Origin: Clostridia bacterium
GTDB taxonomy: Bacteria; Bacillota; Clostridia; Oscillospirales; Acutalibacteraceae
DNA: 60,590 nt
Assembly: GCA_017416345.1 (NCBI GenBank)
Contig: JAFQCR010000005.1
Span: 1-60,590, forward strand
Reading direction: 5' to 3'
The position numbers and the translations under genes were made by a program. Position 1 is the stretch's first letter. Each line of letters opens with the position of its first letter. Shown here one piece after another: positions 44,711 through 54,145 of the stretch. The notes beneath the pieces were generated by a model. It saw nothing but the letters and a program-made list of their open reading frames with translations, made no database searches and was not told the DNA's origin.

Positions 44711-44774
44711 AAAACCGCCTTTCTTTTCCGCCCGACCCTTTGGATGCAGGTGATCGGAGAGGCGGTTTTTGTGA
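44711..44774 (+). terminator. Possible terminator after spoVAD
   Basis: AAAACCGCCT and AGGCGGTTTTTGTG form a stem with a long loop, followed by T-rich sequence. Confidence 0.55.
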
Positions 44775-45023
44775 TTTTTGGACAATTGACAGGTAAATGT
44801 CCAAAATATCACTTAAAACGTAATTTTTCTCTTGAATTTTGCAATGCTATGTGTTATGCTATGTAGGCTTGAAGGGTGAAGAATCGTTAAAGCTTTTTTC
44901 TTTTTTCTTTTTGGTTAAGTAGTTAATCTTTATTTCGCTTTAACGGTTCTGTGGCTTTCGGTATTAACGGTTCATCACCGAAATACATAATTTTGCTTGT
45001 CAATATTCAAAGGAGGAACCAAA
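44771..45023 (+). promoter_or_regulatory. Promoter and structured leader of the surface protein gene
   Basis: An inverted repeat GTGATTTTTGGACA / TGTCCAAAATATCAC (44771-44812) is followed by TTGAAT (44832), a 17-base spacer and TATGCT (44855). The ~160-base leader contains CGTTAAAGC (44885) / GCTTTAACG (44937), two copies of TAACGGTTC, and TTTCGGT/ACCGAAA. It looks folded, but I do not recognise a riboswitch class. Confidence 0.45.
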
Positions 45024-47693
45024 ATGGCAAACAAACCCACTAAAAAAGCATTGCTTTTGAGCGCACTTTCCATGATTCTGTGCCTTGCAATGCTGGTCGG
45101 CACAACCTTCGCATGGTTTACCGACTCCGTAGCTTCCGGCAAAAACACCATCAAGGCCGGAAACCTTGACGTTGAGCTCAAGTACCTCAAGAACGGCGCT
45201 TGGACCGATGTTCAGGGCGCAACCGACCTGTTTGATCCCAATGCACTTTGGGAGCCCGGTCACGCAGAGGTAGTTTATCTGCAGATCAAAAACGCAGGCA
45301 CTCTTGACCTCAAGTATCAGTTCTCTATGAACATCATCAGCGAGACCGTTGCTACCAACGTTCTCGGCGACAGCTTCACTCTTTCACAGCATCTTATGTA
45401 CGGTGTGACCGATTACACCGCAGCATATGCTACCCGTGAGGAGGCTATCGCAGCCGTTAAGGCTAACGAATCCAAATTTGCCGACTACAGCATGGTCGGT
45501 CAGCTTTTGGACGGCGAGGCCAAGGAGATCGCTCTGGTCGTTTACATGCCCACCACCGTTGGCAATGAGGCCAACTACCGTGGCGATGTAGTTCCCAGCA
45601 TTGATTTCGGTCTGAACCTTGTTGCAACCCAGCTGGTATCCGAGGAGGACTTCTTCGACAATACCTATGATGAGGATGCATCCTTGCTTCCCACCTGGGA
45701 CGGCACAGCAACTGCTGCTGACGAGCTTACCAAGGATGCCAACGGCGTTTATCAGATCGGCAGCGCCGAGGATCTCGCAGGCTTTGCAGCGCTTGTCAAC
45801 GGCGGCACCGCTAACGTAAGCGCAGTGCTTACTGCCGATATCGACCTCGGCAACAAGCCCTGGACTCCCATCGGCGTCAGCGGCGCACCCTTCAACGGCA
45901 CCTTTGACGGTAACGGTTACACCATTTACAACCTTAACGTAAGCGGCACCGCTTCGGTCGGCTTCATCGGTAATGCAGGCAACAGCGCAAGCATCTACAA
46001 CGTTAAGATCGACGGCGCTACCGTTTCGGGTAACCACTACGTTGGTACCGTTCTCGGCTACGGCTATCTGTCGGCAAACAGCCTCGCAGGCTGTACCGTA
46101 CAGAACGCAACCGTTGTATGTACTCCCGATGCAAACAATGACAACGGCGACAAGGCCGGTGTTATTGCAGGTATGGCCATCAACGGCAACATCTACAACA
46201 ACAAGGCCATCAACTCCACCGTTTACGCTTACAGAGATTTCGGTGGTATCGTAGGCTGTGCACAGTCTGAAAACCGCAACATCAGCGTTTACGGCAACGT
46301 TGTTGAAAACGTAACCCTTACCTACATTACTTGTGAAAACTACGCCGACACCACCAAGACCAACTCAAACAGAAACAACCACGCAGGCCGTGTTTCCGAG
46401 CACGCTTCCTTCAAAGTGACTATCGGTGACAACAACGGCGAAGCAACCATGACCGAAAACAAGGCTGCTCATGCAGATACCAACAACAAGTTGAGTGAAG
46501 CACTGAAGAATGATGCAACCGTTGTTATTTCCGCAGGAGAGTACACCCTCCCCACTATGAACGGTAAGGAAGGCATCACCATTATCGGTGCCGCTGACGG
46601 CAGTACTGTTATCGGCGGCGAGAATGCTTACGCCGGTTTCAGCTCGAGCAACTTCGGCAAGGACACCACCGTTAAGAACATTGAGTTCAGCGGTACCACC
46701 AACGGTGTTCGCTATTCTTACGCCAACGGCGGAGACCTTGTGTTTGATAACTGTACCTTCAAGGGCGGTTCCACCTATGGCTTCCATATGGATCAGTCCA
46801 ACGGTGCAACCCTTACCTTCAACAACTGTACCTTCGTTGGCTTTAACGCCTTCGCAAGCGACCTTGTGAAGGTCACCTTCAACAACTGTACCTTCCTTTC
46901 AAACGGCAACTACGGCCATACCAACATCCACAGCGTTGGTGAGTTCAACAACTGCACCTGGGGCGACAGCACCTCTGTATCTACCACAAATGCAGCTGCC
47001 AAGCTCTTCTTCAACGGAGTTGAGGAGTCTTACCACCACGAGTACATCGGCTCGGCTGAAAGCCTTGTTGCTTTCCAGAAGTCGGTCAACGAGGGTGGCG
47101 ACAGCTGGAATGGTCAGAAGGTCATTCTTGTTGCTGATATAGACCTCAAGAACGCTGCTTGGACCCCCATCGGCCAGACCGGTGCAACCGAGTTCAGAGG
47201 AATCTTCGACGGTCAGAACTACACCATCAAGAACCTTTCGGTCGACAACACCGCTTATACAGATGAATACACCTCTACCGGCCTTTTCGGCTGGGCTGAA
47301 TCAGGTGTTACGATCCAGAATGTAAAGGTTGACGGTGCCACTATGAAGGGCAACCACAATGTAGCTGTTATCGTAGGTTATACCTACAGCGGCAAGGTCA
47401 TCAACTGTCACGTTACCAACGCAAGCGTAGTCTGCACCCACGCAAATGGCGATGCTTGCGGCGACAAGGCCGGAATTATTGCAGGCTATACTTCAGACAA
47501 AGCTTGCCTTAGCAACTGCTCGGCTTCCGATTCTACTGTTACCGCAGGTCGTGATGCAGGTCAGCTTTTCGGTCTTGCCTACACCAATTCCGTGTCCGAC
47601 TGCTCTGCCACCAATGTTACCGTTACCGCCACAGGTGATTGCAACAGAGAAGGCAATATTAACAACGCTATTATCGGCCGTGTAATGGGTTGA
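45024..47693 (+). CDS. Large surface protein with SipW-type signal peptide and GLUG-like repeats
   Basis: An 889-residue secreted protein. ATG 45024 follows AAAGGAGG. The signal region MANKPTKKALLLSALSMIL is followed by GTTFAWFTDSVASGKNTIKA, the TasA/CalY-type end cleaved by SipW. Residues about 40-230 resemble the TasA/camelysin beta-sandwich. After the linker come two copies of a module starting YQIGSAEDLAGF / YIGSAESLVAFQK, followed by ADIDL...WTPIG...F.G.FDG..YTI.NL (GLUG-like beta-helix repeats), with a right-handed beta-helix region (NNCTF repeats) between. No LPXTG motif; it ends NAIIGRVMG. It may be a matrix or fibre subunit. No sipW gene is in the window. Confidence 0.8.
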   Translation: MANKPTKKALLLSALSMILCLAMLVGTTFAWFTDSVASGKNTIKAGNLDVELKYLKNGAWTDVQGATDLFDPNALWEPGHAEVVYLQIKNAGTLDLKYQFSMNIISETVATNVLGDSFTLSQHLMYGVTDYTAAYATREEAIAAVKANESKFADYSMVGQLLDGEAKEIALVVYMPTTVGNEANYRGDVVPSIDFGLNLVATQLVSEEDFFDNTYDEDASLLPTWDGTATAADELTKDANGVYQIGSAEDLAGFAALVNGGTANVSAVLTADIDLGNKPWTPIGVSGAPFNGTFDGNGYTIYNLNVSGTASVGFIGNAGNSASIYNVKIDGATVSGNHYVGTVLGYGYLSANSLAGCTVQNATVVCTPDANNDNGDKAGVIAGMAINGNIYNNKAINSTVYAYRDFGGIVGCAQSENRNISVYGNVVENVTLTYITCENYADTTKTNSNRNNHAGRVSEHASFKVTIGDNNGEATMTENKAAHADTNNKLSEALKNDATVVISAGEYTLPTMNGKEGITIIGAADGSTVIGGENAYAGFSSSNFGKDTTVKNIEFSGTTNGVRYSYANGGDLVFDNCTFKGGSTYGFHMDQSNGATLTFNNCTFVGFNAFASDLVKVTFNNCTFLSNGNYGHTNIHSVGEFNNCTWGDSTSVSTTNAAAKLFFNGVEESYHHEYIGSAESLVAFQKSVNEGGDSWNGQKVILVADIDLKNAAWTPIGQTGATEFRGIFDGQNYTIKNLSVDNTAYTDEYTSTGLFGWAESGVTIQNVKVDGATMKGNHNVAVIVGYTYSGKVINCHVTNASVVCTHANGDACGDKAGIIAGYTSDKACLSNCSASDSTVTAGRDAGQLFGLAYTNSVSDCSATNVTVTATGDCNREGNINNAIIGRVMG

Positions 47694-47754
47694 TAACTAA
47701 ATTGTTACTTTAGCAGACGTACATCAAGATCTAAAAGGCGATCTTAAATTTATA

Positions 47755-47795
47755 AGGGCCCATTCGTGCTTTGCACGGATGGGCCTTGCTGTTTA
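47755..47795 (+). terminator. Terminator after the surface protein
   Basis: GGCCCAT-CGTGC, loop TTT, GCACG-ATGGGCC, then TTGCTGTTT. Confidence 0.85.
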
Positions 47796-47840
47796 ATATG
47801 CGGTTATTGTGGGAACAACTTGTTACAGCTGAAAATTTGA

Positions 47841-47869
47841 TTGACTGCGTGGGTGGGATGGTGTATTAT
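47841..47869 (+). promoter_or_regulatory. Promoter of the NSS transporter operon
   Basis: TTGACT (47841-47846), a 17-base spacer and TATTAT (47864-47869), 45 bases before the ATG. Confidence 0.7.
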
Positions 47870-47914
47870 AATACTGTATAAAAAGTCTGCTTTGCAGAGC
47901 TTTGGAGGGTAATT

Positions 47915-49288
47915 ATGGCAAGAGAAAAATTGGGAAGCCGGTTGGGCTTCATTCTGCTTAGTGCAGGATGCGCAATCGGTATCGGAAATGTCTGGAAATT
48001 TCCGTGGATGGTCGGACAGAACGGAGGAGGCATATTTGTTCTCATTTATCTGTTCTTCCTCATTGTTTTGGGTGTGCCGGTCATGACTATGGAGTTTTCC
48101 ATCGGTCGTGCCGCACAGAAAAGTCCTGCCGCAATGCACAGCGCATTGGCACCCAAGAGGGGTATATGGCAGGCACACGGTAAGGCTTCACTTATCGGCA
48201 GCTATCTGCTCATGATGTTCTATACCACCGTTACGGGTTGGATGATGAACTATTTTGTCAAGACGGCGTCCGGCGAGCTTAACGGTGTTGACCATGCCGC
48301 TTCAGCCGATGCCTTTGGACAAATGACCAACGACCCGTGGACTATGGTGATATTCATGGGGCTTGCAGTGCTTATAGGTGCCGTTGTATGCTCGTTCAGC
48401 CTGCAAAAGGGTCTTGAAAGAGTCACCAAATATATGATGCTGGCACTTATCGTTATAATGGTAGTGTTGGCCGTAAACAGCTGCTTTATCGACGGAGGTG
48501 CAGAGGGTCTTAAATTCTACCTGACTCCCAGCATTAAAAACCTCACCGAAGCAGGTGTGGGTAACGTTATCGTTGCCGCAATGAACCAGGCATTCTTCAC
48601 ATTAAGTCTTGGTATCGGTTCCATGGCTATTTTCGGAAGCTACCTTGGAAAAGAACGCTCTCTTATGGGCGAGTCGGTCAGAATTGCCGGACTTGACACC
48701 TTTGTTGCCATCACCTCGGGACTTATCATTTTCCCGGCTTGCATGGCTTATGACATACCTGTTGACGCAGGTCCTCCGCTTATCTTCATCACGCTGCCCG
48801 CCATGTTTGCCAAAATGCCGTTGGGTCAGCTTTGGGGAAGTCTGTTCTTCGTGTTTATGTCGTTTGCGGCCTTGTCCACTGTTTTGGCGGTGTTTGAAAA
48901 TATCGTCGCCTGTACTCAGGATCTCTTTAAGTGGGGACGCAAAAAGGCCTGCCTTATCAACGGTATCGTCTTGTTTGCGCTGTCGTTGCCCTGCGTATTC
49001 GGCTTCAACCTTTTGTCGGGCTTCACTCCTTTCGGAGCAGGCTCCAACGTGCTTGATCTTGAGGACTTTATCGTCTCTAATATTATGCTGCCTATCGGTG
49101 CTTTGCTGTACGTTGTTTTCTGTACTACACGCTACGGTTGGGGCTGGAAGAATTTTACCGACGAAGCCAACACGGGCAAAGGCCTGAAGGTCAAGAATTG
49201 GATGCGCATTTATATGACGATCGTCCTTCCCATCATCATCGCCATTCTTTTCGTCGTTGGAATAATTACAAAATTCTGGGGAGCGTAA
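47915..49288 (+). CDS. Sodium-dependent amino acid transporter (NSS family)
   Basis: A 457-residue transporter with about 11-12 membrane segments. The first segment LLSAGCAIGIGNVWKFPWMV and the following GQNGGGIFVLIY hold the conserved unwound sodium/substrate site of NSS (LeuT-type) symporters; FFTLSLGIGSMAIFGSYL is the segment 6 region. The substrate is an amino acid or derivative, unspecified. First gene of a run leading to two membrane proteins and an M20 peptidase. Confidence 0.93.
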   Translation: MAREKLGSRLGFILLSAGCAIGIGNVWKFPWMVGQNGGGIFVLIYLFFLIVLGVPVMTMEFSIGRAAQKSPAAMHSALAPKRGIWQAHGKASLIGSYLLMMFYTTVTGWMMNYFVKTASGELNGVDHAASADAFGQMTNDPWTMVIFMGLAVLIGAVVCSFSLQKGLERVTKYMMLALIVIMVVLAVNSCFIDGGAEGLKFYLTPSIKNLTEAGVGNVIVAAMNQAFFTLSLGIGSMAIFGSYLGKERSLMGESVRIAGLDTFVAITSGLIIFPACMAYDIPVDAGPPLIFITLPAMFAKMPLGQLWGSLFFVFMSFAALSTVLAVFENIVACTQDLFKWGRKKACLINGIVLFALSLPCVFGFNLLSGFTPFGAGSNVLDLEDFIVSNIMLPIGALLYVVFCTTRYGWGWKNFTDEANTGKGLKVKNWMRIYMTIVLPIIIAILFVVGIITKFWGA

Positions 49289-49291
49289 AAT

Positions 49292-50023
49292 ATGGATTTC
49301 AGTGTAAACAGTACATTTTTATACGGAATAGCCATTTGTGTTATCATATTTGTGCTTGCACAGTCGGTATTTTTCCTTGTGCGTGCCTATCGCAGAGGCA
49401 AACAGCTCGGAATGAGCACCCAAAAGCTGCGTAAGACCATCATTTCAACCTCGATATTTACCATTGCACCTGCAATCTCCATCCTTGTCGGACTCATCGC
49501 TCTTTCCAAGGCCTTGGGAATTCCGTTGCCTTGGATAAGAATGAGCGTTATCGGTGCAATCACCTATGAAATGCCTGCTGCCGAGGCGGCCGTAAAGGCC
49601 TTTGGCAACACATTGGCCGATATCATCACCGACCCCGAGGTATACGCCGCCATTGCGTGGGTAATGACGCTGGGTATCATGCCCAGTATCATCCTGCCGC
49701 CGATTCTGATGAAGCGTATCAACGGCGGTATGCTCAAGATACGCCAAAAGGACGAGCGCTGGGGCGATATATTTATGACCTCGCTGTTTTTGGGCATGAT
49801 CTCGGCATTTTTGGGCGTTGTCTTTGCCGATATCCGAGAGGGTATCGAGGGCTGGCTGCCGGTGTTCGTGCTTATGGTTTCGGCCATAACAATGGCCGTC
49901 TGCGGTATACTTATCAAAAAATTCAAATGGAAATGGCTTGAGACCTACGCAATGTCGTTCAGTATATTGGTAGCGTTGGTGTTTGCGGTGCTGATAGCAC
50001 CCATACTCGGCACCGTGCAGTAA
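49292..50023 (+). CDS. DUF5058-family membrane protein
   Basis: A 243-residue protein with six or so membrane segments (FLYGIAICVIIFVLAQSVFF, IISTSIFTIAPAISILVGL, ...). It contains ISTSIFTIAPAISI and ITYEMPAAEAA, which I associate with DUF5058. It starts three bases after the NSS gene and ends 14 before the next membrane gene. It may form a transporter together with that neighbour; function is not known to me. Confidence 0.7.
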   Translation: MDFSVNSTFLYGIAICVIIFVLAQSVFFLVRAYRRGKQLGMSTQKLRKTIISTSIFTIAPAISILVGLIALSKALGIPLPWIRMSVIGAITYEMPAAEAAVKAFGNTLADIITDPEVYAAIAWVMTLGIMPSIILPPILMKRINGGMLKIRQKDERWGDIFMTSLFLGMISAFLGVVFADIREGIEGWLPVFVLMVSAITMAVCGILIKKFKWKWLETYAMSFSILVALVFAVLIAPILGTVQ

Positions 50024-50037
50024 GGAGTGTGACCGTT

Positions 50038-50691
50038 ATGAGTGATTATTTGAAGAAAACCGACCGATACGGCAAGATATGGATATGGACTGCCGCATTC
50101 GTTGTTTTTATGGTTCCTGTTATCATTTGCGTCAAATATGATGCCTGGCCCAGTATCACCAAGGTGCTGGAGGGTCTTGTGGGCGTTGCCCCCATCTTCT
50201 GGACGGTCGGCATTATCGAGGTCATAACCTATACCCCGATGCTGGGTATAGGCGGAACCTATCTTGCCTTTGTCACGGGTAATCTCACCAGCCTTAAGGC
50301 TCCGAGCGCTCTCACCGCAATGGAAAACGCCGAGGTCAAATCGGGCACCGAGGAGGGCGAGGTCATCTCGACCATCGCCATTGCCACAAGCTCTATTGTC
50401 ACAACGCTTATCATCGTTATCGGTGTATGTGTGCTGACGCTTATTGCTCCCGTGCTTAATTCTCCTACTTTGGCACCTGCATTTGACAATATCCTGCCTG
50501 CACTTTTCGGCGGTCTGGGTGTAGTTTATATTTCTAAAAACTGGAAGCTCTCCATTGCTCCCATCGTGTTTATGGTTGCCTTGTTCCTCATCGTGCCCAG
50601 CCTTGCAGGCTCGGTCGGTGTGCTGGTTCCCGTCGGCGTTATCATCACGCTTATTGCCGGCAGGATCATGTATAAGAAAGGCTGGATCTGA
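50038..50691 (+). CDS. Membrane protein, partner of DUF5058
   Basis: A 217-residue protein with about six membrane segments and a small conserved-looking block [19 protein letters not shown] 50038 is chosen, since a GTG at 50029 lies one base from the AAGGAG site. I cannot name the family. Its stop shares one base with the start of the M20 peptidase gene, so the three genes are coupled. The DUF5058 and this gene are probably the two halves of a membrane permease or channel. Confidence 0.65.
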   Translation: MSDYLKKTDRYGKIWIWTAAFVVFMVPVIICVKYDAWPSITKVLEGLVGVAPIFWTVGIIEVITYTPMLGIGGTYLAFVTGNLTSLKAPSALTAMENAEVKSGTEEGEVISTIAIATSSIVTTLIIVIGVCVLTLIAPVLNSPTLAPAFDNILPALFGGLGVVYISKNWKLSIAPIVFMVALFLIVPSLAGSVGVLVPVGVIITLIAGRIMYKKGWI

Positions 50692-52133
50692 TGACGCTGT
50701 ATATCGTTTTGGGCGTTTGTGCCGTACTGCTTGCGTTTGTTGGTGTTATAGTTATAAGAACACTTCGCTTTAAGCCGCAGCCCGTAAAGCCTGCCGAGCC
50801 CGAGACCTTTGAGCTTGACGGCAAGAAAATTGTCGACGATATGGTCGAAATGATAAGGTGCAAAACGGTCTCCAACCGTGATGAAAGCCTTGTCGACCGT
50901 GCCGAGTTTCAGAAATTTGAACAGCTTTTGAAGGAGCGTTTTCCCAATATCCATAAGGCCTGCGAGTTTAAAAGAATCGGCAAAACGGGTCTTTTGTATA
51001 AGCTTAAGGGTGAGTCCGACCAAGAGCCCTCGGTGCTTATGGCACACTACGACGTTGTCCCCGTTGAGGAGGATGGCTGGGTCAAGCCTGCGTTTGACGG
51101 CATTATCGAGGACGGTGTTTTGTGGGGCAGGGGAACGCTTGACACCAAGGGTACCCTTTGCGGCATCGTTGAGGCGCTTGAAAAGCTGCTTTTGGACGGC
51201 TTCGTTCCTCAAAACGACCTCTACCTTTCCTTCTCGGGCGAGGAGGAGATCGACGGTGCTTCCTGCTCCGATATCGTAAGCTATCTTGAAGAGAACGGCA
51301 TCAAGCCTGCCTTTGTTCTGGATGAGGGCGGTGCCGTGGTTGAAAACGTTTTCCCCGGTGTAAAGCAGGAATGTGCGTTGATCGGTGTCAGCGAAAAGGG
51401 AAGCGTCAATATGAATTTTTCGCTTGCTTCCAAGGGCGGTCACGCTTCAACTCCTCCGACCCACACCATTTTGGGACGTTTGAGCTCCGCCGTCACACGC
51501 ATCGAGAATAAACCCTTCAAGCGGCATTTCACAAAGCCTGTAGAGGGTATGTTTGATACATTGGGCCGTCATTCAAGCTTTGTTTACCGAATGATCTTTG
51601 CCAACCTCTGGTGCTTTATGCCGTTGCTCGATATGATCTGCAAAAAGAGCGGCGGCGAGCTTAACGCTATGATGCGTACCACCGTTGCGGTCACCCGTTT
51701 TGAAGGCAGTAAGGCCTATAACGTTCTGCCGCCGAGCGCTTCTTTTGGCATCAATATGCGCCTTATGGGCGGTGATACCATCGAGTCGGCAACCGAGTAT
51801 CTCAAAAAGACGGTGGCCGATGGCGAGGTAGAGATAACCCTCGTCAACGGTATGAACCCGTCCATCTGCTCGGACACCAAGTGCGAGGCGTGGGATAAGT
51901 TAGGTGCCGCCATCCACGACACGTGGTGCGAGGCCATTGTTTCGCCCTACCTTATGATGGCCTGCAGCGATTCGAGGCATTATTGCCGCATCACCGACCG
52001 TGTCTACCGCTTTTCGGCCATGAAGCTGTCGAAAGAGGAGCGTGGAATGATCCACGGTCACAACGAGCGCATCCCCATCGATACTCTCATTAAAACAGTC
52101 GAATTCTACGTAAGACTGCTGAAATTGTTATAA
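50691..52133 (+). CDS. Membrane-anchored M20 peptidase (PM20D1/dipeptidase-like)
   Basis: A 480-residue M20-family metallopeptidase with an N-terminal membrane segment (about 3-22). Metal and catalytic motifs: [39 protein letters not shown] and DEGGAVV; the dimerisation domain includes [10 protein letters not shown], and the late His is in [11 protein letters not shown]. Similar proteins hydrolyse N-acyl amino acids or dipeptides. Placed after an amino-acid symporter and two membrane proteins, it probably processes what they transport. Confidence 0.9.
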   Translation: MTLYIVLGVCAVLLAFVGVIVIRTLRFKPQPVKPAEPETFELDGKKIVDDMVEMIRCKTVSNRDESLVDRAEFQKFEQLLKERFPNIHKACEFKRIGKTGLLYKLKGESDQEPSVLMAHYDVVPVEEDGWVKPAFDGIIEDGVLWGRGTLDTKGTLCGIVEALEKLLLDGFVPQNDLYLSFSGEEEIDGASCSDIVSYLEENGIKPAFVLDEGGAVVENVFPGVKQECALIGVSEKGSVNMNFSLASKGGHASTPPTHTILGRLSSAVTRIENKPFKRHFTKPVEGMFDTLGRHSSFVYRMIFANLWCFMPLLDMICKKSGGELNAMMRTTVAVTRFEGSKAYNVLPPSASFGINMRLMGGDTIESATEYLKKTVADGEVEITLVNGMNPSICSDTKCEAWDKLGAAIHDTWCEAIVSPYLMMACSDSRHYCRITDRVYRFSAMKLSKEERGMIHGHNERIPIDTLIKTVEFYVRLLKLL

Positions 52134-52143
52134 ATTTTGCTTT

Positions 52144-52180
52144 ACGCTCCAAAACATGGTTTTTGGGGCGTATTATTCTT
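52144..52180 (+). terminator. Terminator after the M20 gene
   Basis: ACGCTCCAAAAC / GTTTTTGGGGCGT hairpin with one G-T pair, followed by ATTATTCTTT. Confidence 0.6.
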
Positions 52181-52300
52181 TGTAAATTTACAATATTGTA
52201 AAAATATACTGCTTGACGGGACGCATTTAATATAGTAAAATTACTATGTAGAATTGTGTGCTGTCCCAAAATGACGGCAGAGCATATTTTGAAAGGTGTT

Positions 52301-54085
52301 ATGGATTTGAACCGTTCTTTTTTACGTATTGTTTCCGTTTTTACGGCGGTGGTAATATTTGCGATGTCGATGGTCGGCTGCGGCGAGGAAAAGCAGGGCG
52401 ACAAGGTCGATATCAGCTATATTTCGGGCAACTATCAGATGATAATCGACTCGGTGGATGAGATCAACTGCGATTACCTTCTGGTCTACCGCAGCACCGC
52501 AAGCTTTAACGAGATAGATGCTTTTGTTGATCTGCTTGAAAAGCTGGCTTCGTCGTCGACCGCCACCTTCCAGATCTGCCCCGACACCCTCAATGTTACC
52601 GACGGTAACCAGAAGATAATCCTTTTGGGCAACACGCTGTACAACGAGTCGGAGGAGTCCAAGCTTTTGATGGAGCGTATCCGTTCCAACAACTATTACG
52701 ACTATCTCCTGCGCGGCTACAACAACACCTTGAGCGTCACCTGGATGTCCAAATTCGGACGAGAGGATGCCTTTAACTACATACTGAGCAACCTTTTGAA
52801 CAACGATTTTGCATCCAAGTTCACTCCCGATTACAGCTATATGTATTTGAGCGACCGCTCGGATACCCCCGTTGTAACCATTGACGATATCAACATCATT
52901 CAGTATTCGGTGGTTATGTCGGGCTCTCCCTCTTACATCGAGCGTACCGCCGCACAGCGCCTTGTCCGTGCCATCAAGGATGCCACGGGTGTTGAGGTGC
53001 CGCTGGTCACCGATGCCGTCGAGGAATCGAGATATGAGATCCTGATAGGCGATACCAACCGTGGCGAGACCTATGTTACAAAATTCTTTGCAACCAAGCG
53101 TTATGCCGTTGCACAGTACAGCTCCAAGCTCATCTTACGAGGCGGCCAGATCGAAGCCACCAGCGAGGCGGTCAACCGCTTTGCCGAGATGGTCGAAACG
53201 GCCTCTATCACCGCCGCACCGTTGCACGTAAAGGCAAATTTCTGCGAAACGGGCAGTATCTCCACCTACGGAGGAGATGATTTCGGCGGATATGAGCTGA
53301 CCTTCTCGGATGAGTTCAACGCCACCGAGATAGATACCAAGCGCTGGAGTGTTGAAAAGGGTGCAATGGTCGGCTACGGCGATGCCGCCGCCTTGATGTA
53401 CCTTGAGCCCCAAGCCGTCAAGTCCGACGGAAGCAACCTCATCATCAAGACCTATCTCTCAAATGAGGGCTATGTTTCGGGCCATCTCACCACCGAGGAT
53501 TCCTTCAGCTTTAAGTACGGATATGTTGAGCTTCGTGCCAAATTCCGTGCCACCCCCGGCTTCTGGGTCAAAATGATATTAAGCAATCAGAACGACGGCA
53601 AGGAAAACACCTCGCAGATCGATGTTTTCAACTCCATCGCCAGCAATGATACCATTTTTGCCAGCGCAGGCGTTCTGCCCTCGGACGATTATTATTCTAA
53701 CTATCTTAAACTCATCGAGCCCTCGTATGAGGCCTATCGCTCAGGTTCGTTTGAAAACGAAAAGGTGCTCAACGACGACGAATATCACACCTACGGAGTT
53801 GAATGGACACCCGAGTATCTGCGCTTCTTTATCGACGGTATCTCCTACGGTACGGTCGATATCACCGCTCCGAAATTCAAGGAGCTCAACACCGACCTGT
53901 ACCTTGATCTGATCGCAGGTGTCAATATGACCGATCAGGTGGCCGTTGACGAGGATGCAATGTGGCCTTTGGAGGTCTGTGTCGACTGGATAAGGGTCTA
54001 CCAGCGTGAGGACGGTTCGTTTGTTGACCGTACCGTCGTGCCCGAGGTCCCCGAGAGCGACAACAAGGCACCCGCAAAGAAATAA
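52301..54085 (+). CDS. GH16-like lipoprotein with both catalytic Glu replaced
   Basis: A 594-residue lipoprotein: ATG 52301 with GAAAGGTG, lipobox SMVGC (Cys26). Residues about 35-330 resemble the N-terminal domain seen in some gut glycosidases (YEILIGDTNRGET, RLVRAIKDATG). Residues about 350-575 are a GH16 beta-jellyroll: ELTFSDEFNATEIDTKRWSV, YVELRAKFRATPGFWVKMIL, YHTYGVEWTPEYLRFFIDG and VDWIRVYQ. The GH16 active site E-I-D-x-x-E reads Gln439-IDVF-Asn444, so both the nucleophile and acid/base Glu are missing. It may therefore be a beta-glucan-binding protein rather than an enzyme. Confidence 0.82.
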   Translation: MDLNRSFLRIVSVFTAVVIFAMSMVGCGEEKQGDKVDISYISGNYQMIIDSVDEINCDYLLVYRSTASFNEIDAFVDLLEKLASSSTATFQICPDTLNVTDGNQKIILLGNTLYNESEESKLLMERIRSNNYYDYLLRGYNNTLSVTWMSKFGREDAFNYILSNLLNNDFASKFTPDYSYMYLSDRSDTPVVTIDDINIIQYSVVMSGSPSYIERTAAQRLVRAIKDATGVEVPLVTDAVEESRYEILIGDTNRGETYVTKFFATKRYAVAQYSSKLILRGGQIEATSEAVNRFAEMVETASITAAPLHVKANFCETGSISTYGGDDFGGYELTFSDEFNATEIDTKRWSVEKGAMVGYGDAAALMYLEPQAVKSDGSNLIIKTYLSNEGYVSGHLTTEDSFSFKYGYVELRAKFRATPGFWVKMILSNQNDGKENTSQIDVFNSIASNDTIFASAGVLPSDDYYSNYLKLIEPSYEAYRSGSFENEKVLNDDEYHTYGVEWTPEYLRFFIDGISYGTVDITAPKFKELNTDLYLDLIAGVNMTDQVAVDEDAMWPLEVCVDWIRVYQREDGSFVDRTVVPEVPESDNKAPAKK

Positions 54086-54145
54086 TTGGTAAAAAAGGCT
54101 GTGTCGGAGCCTTTAAAATCCGACAAAAGTAAAGGAGTGTTGTTT

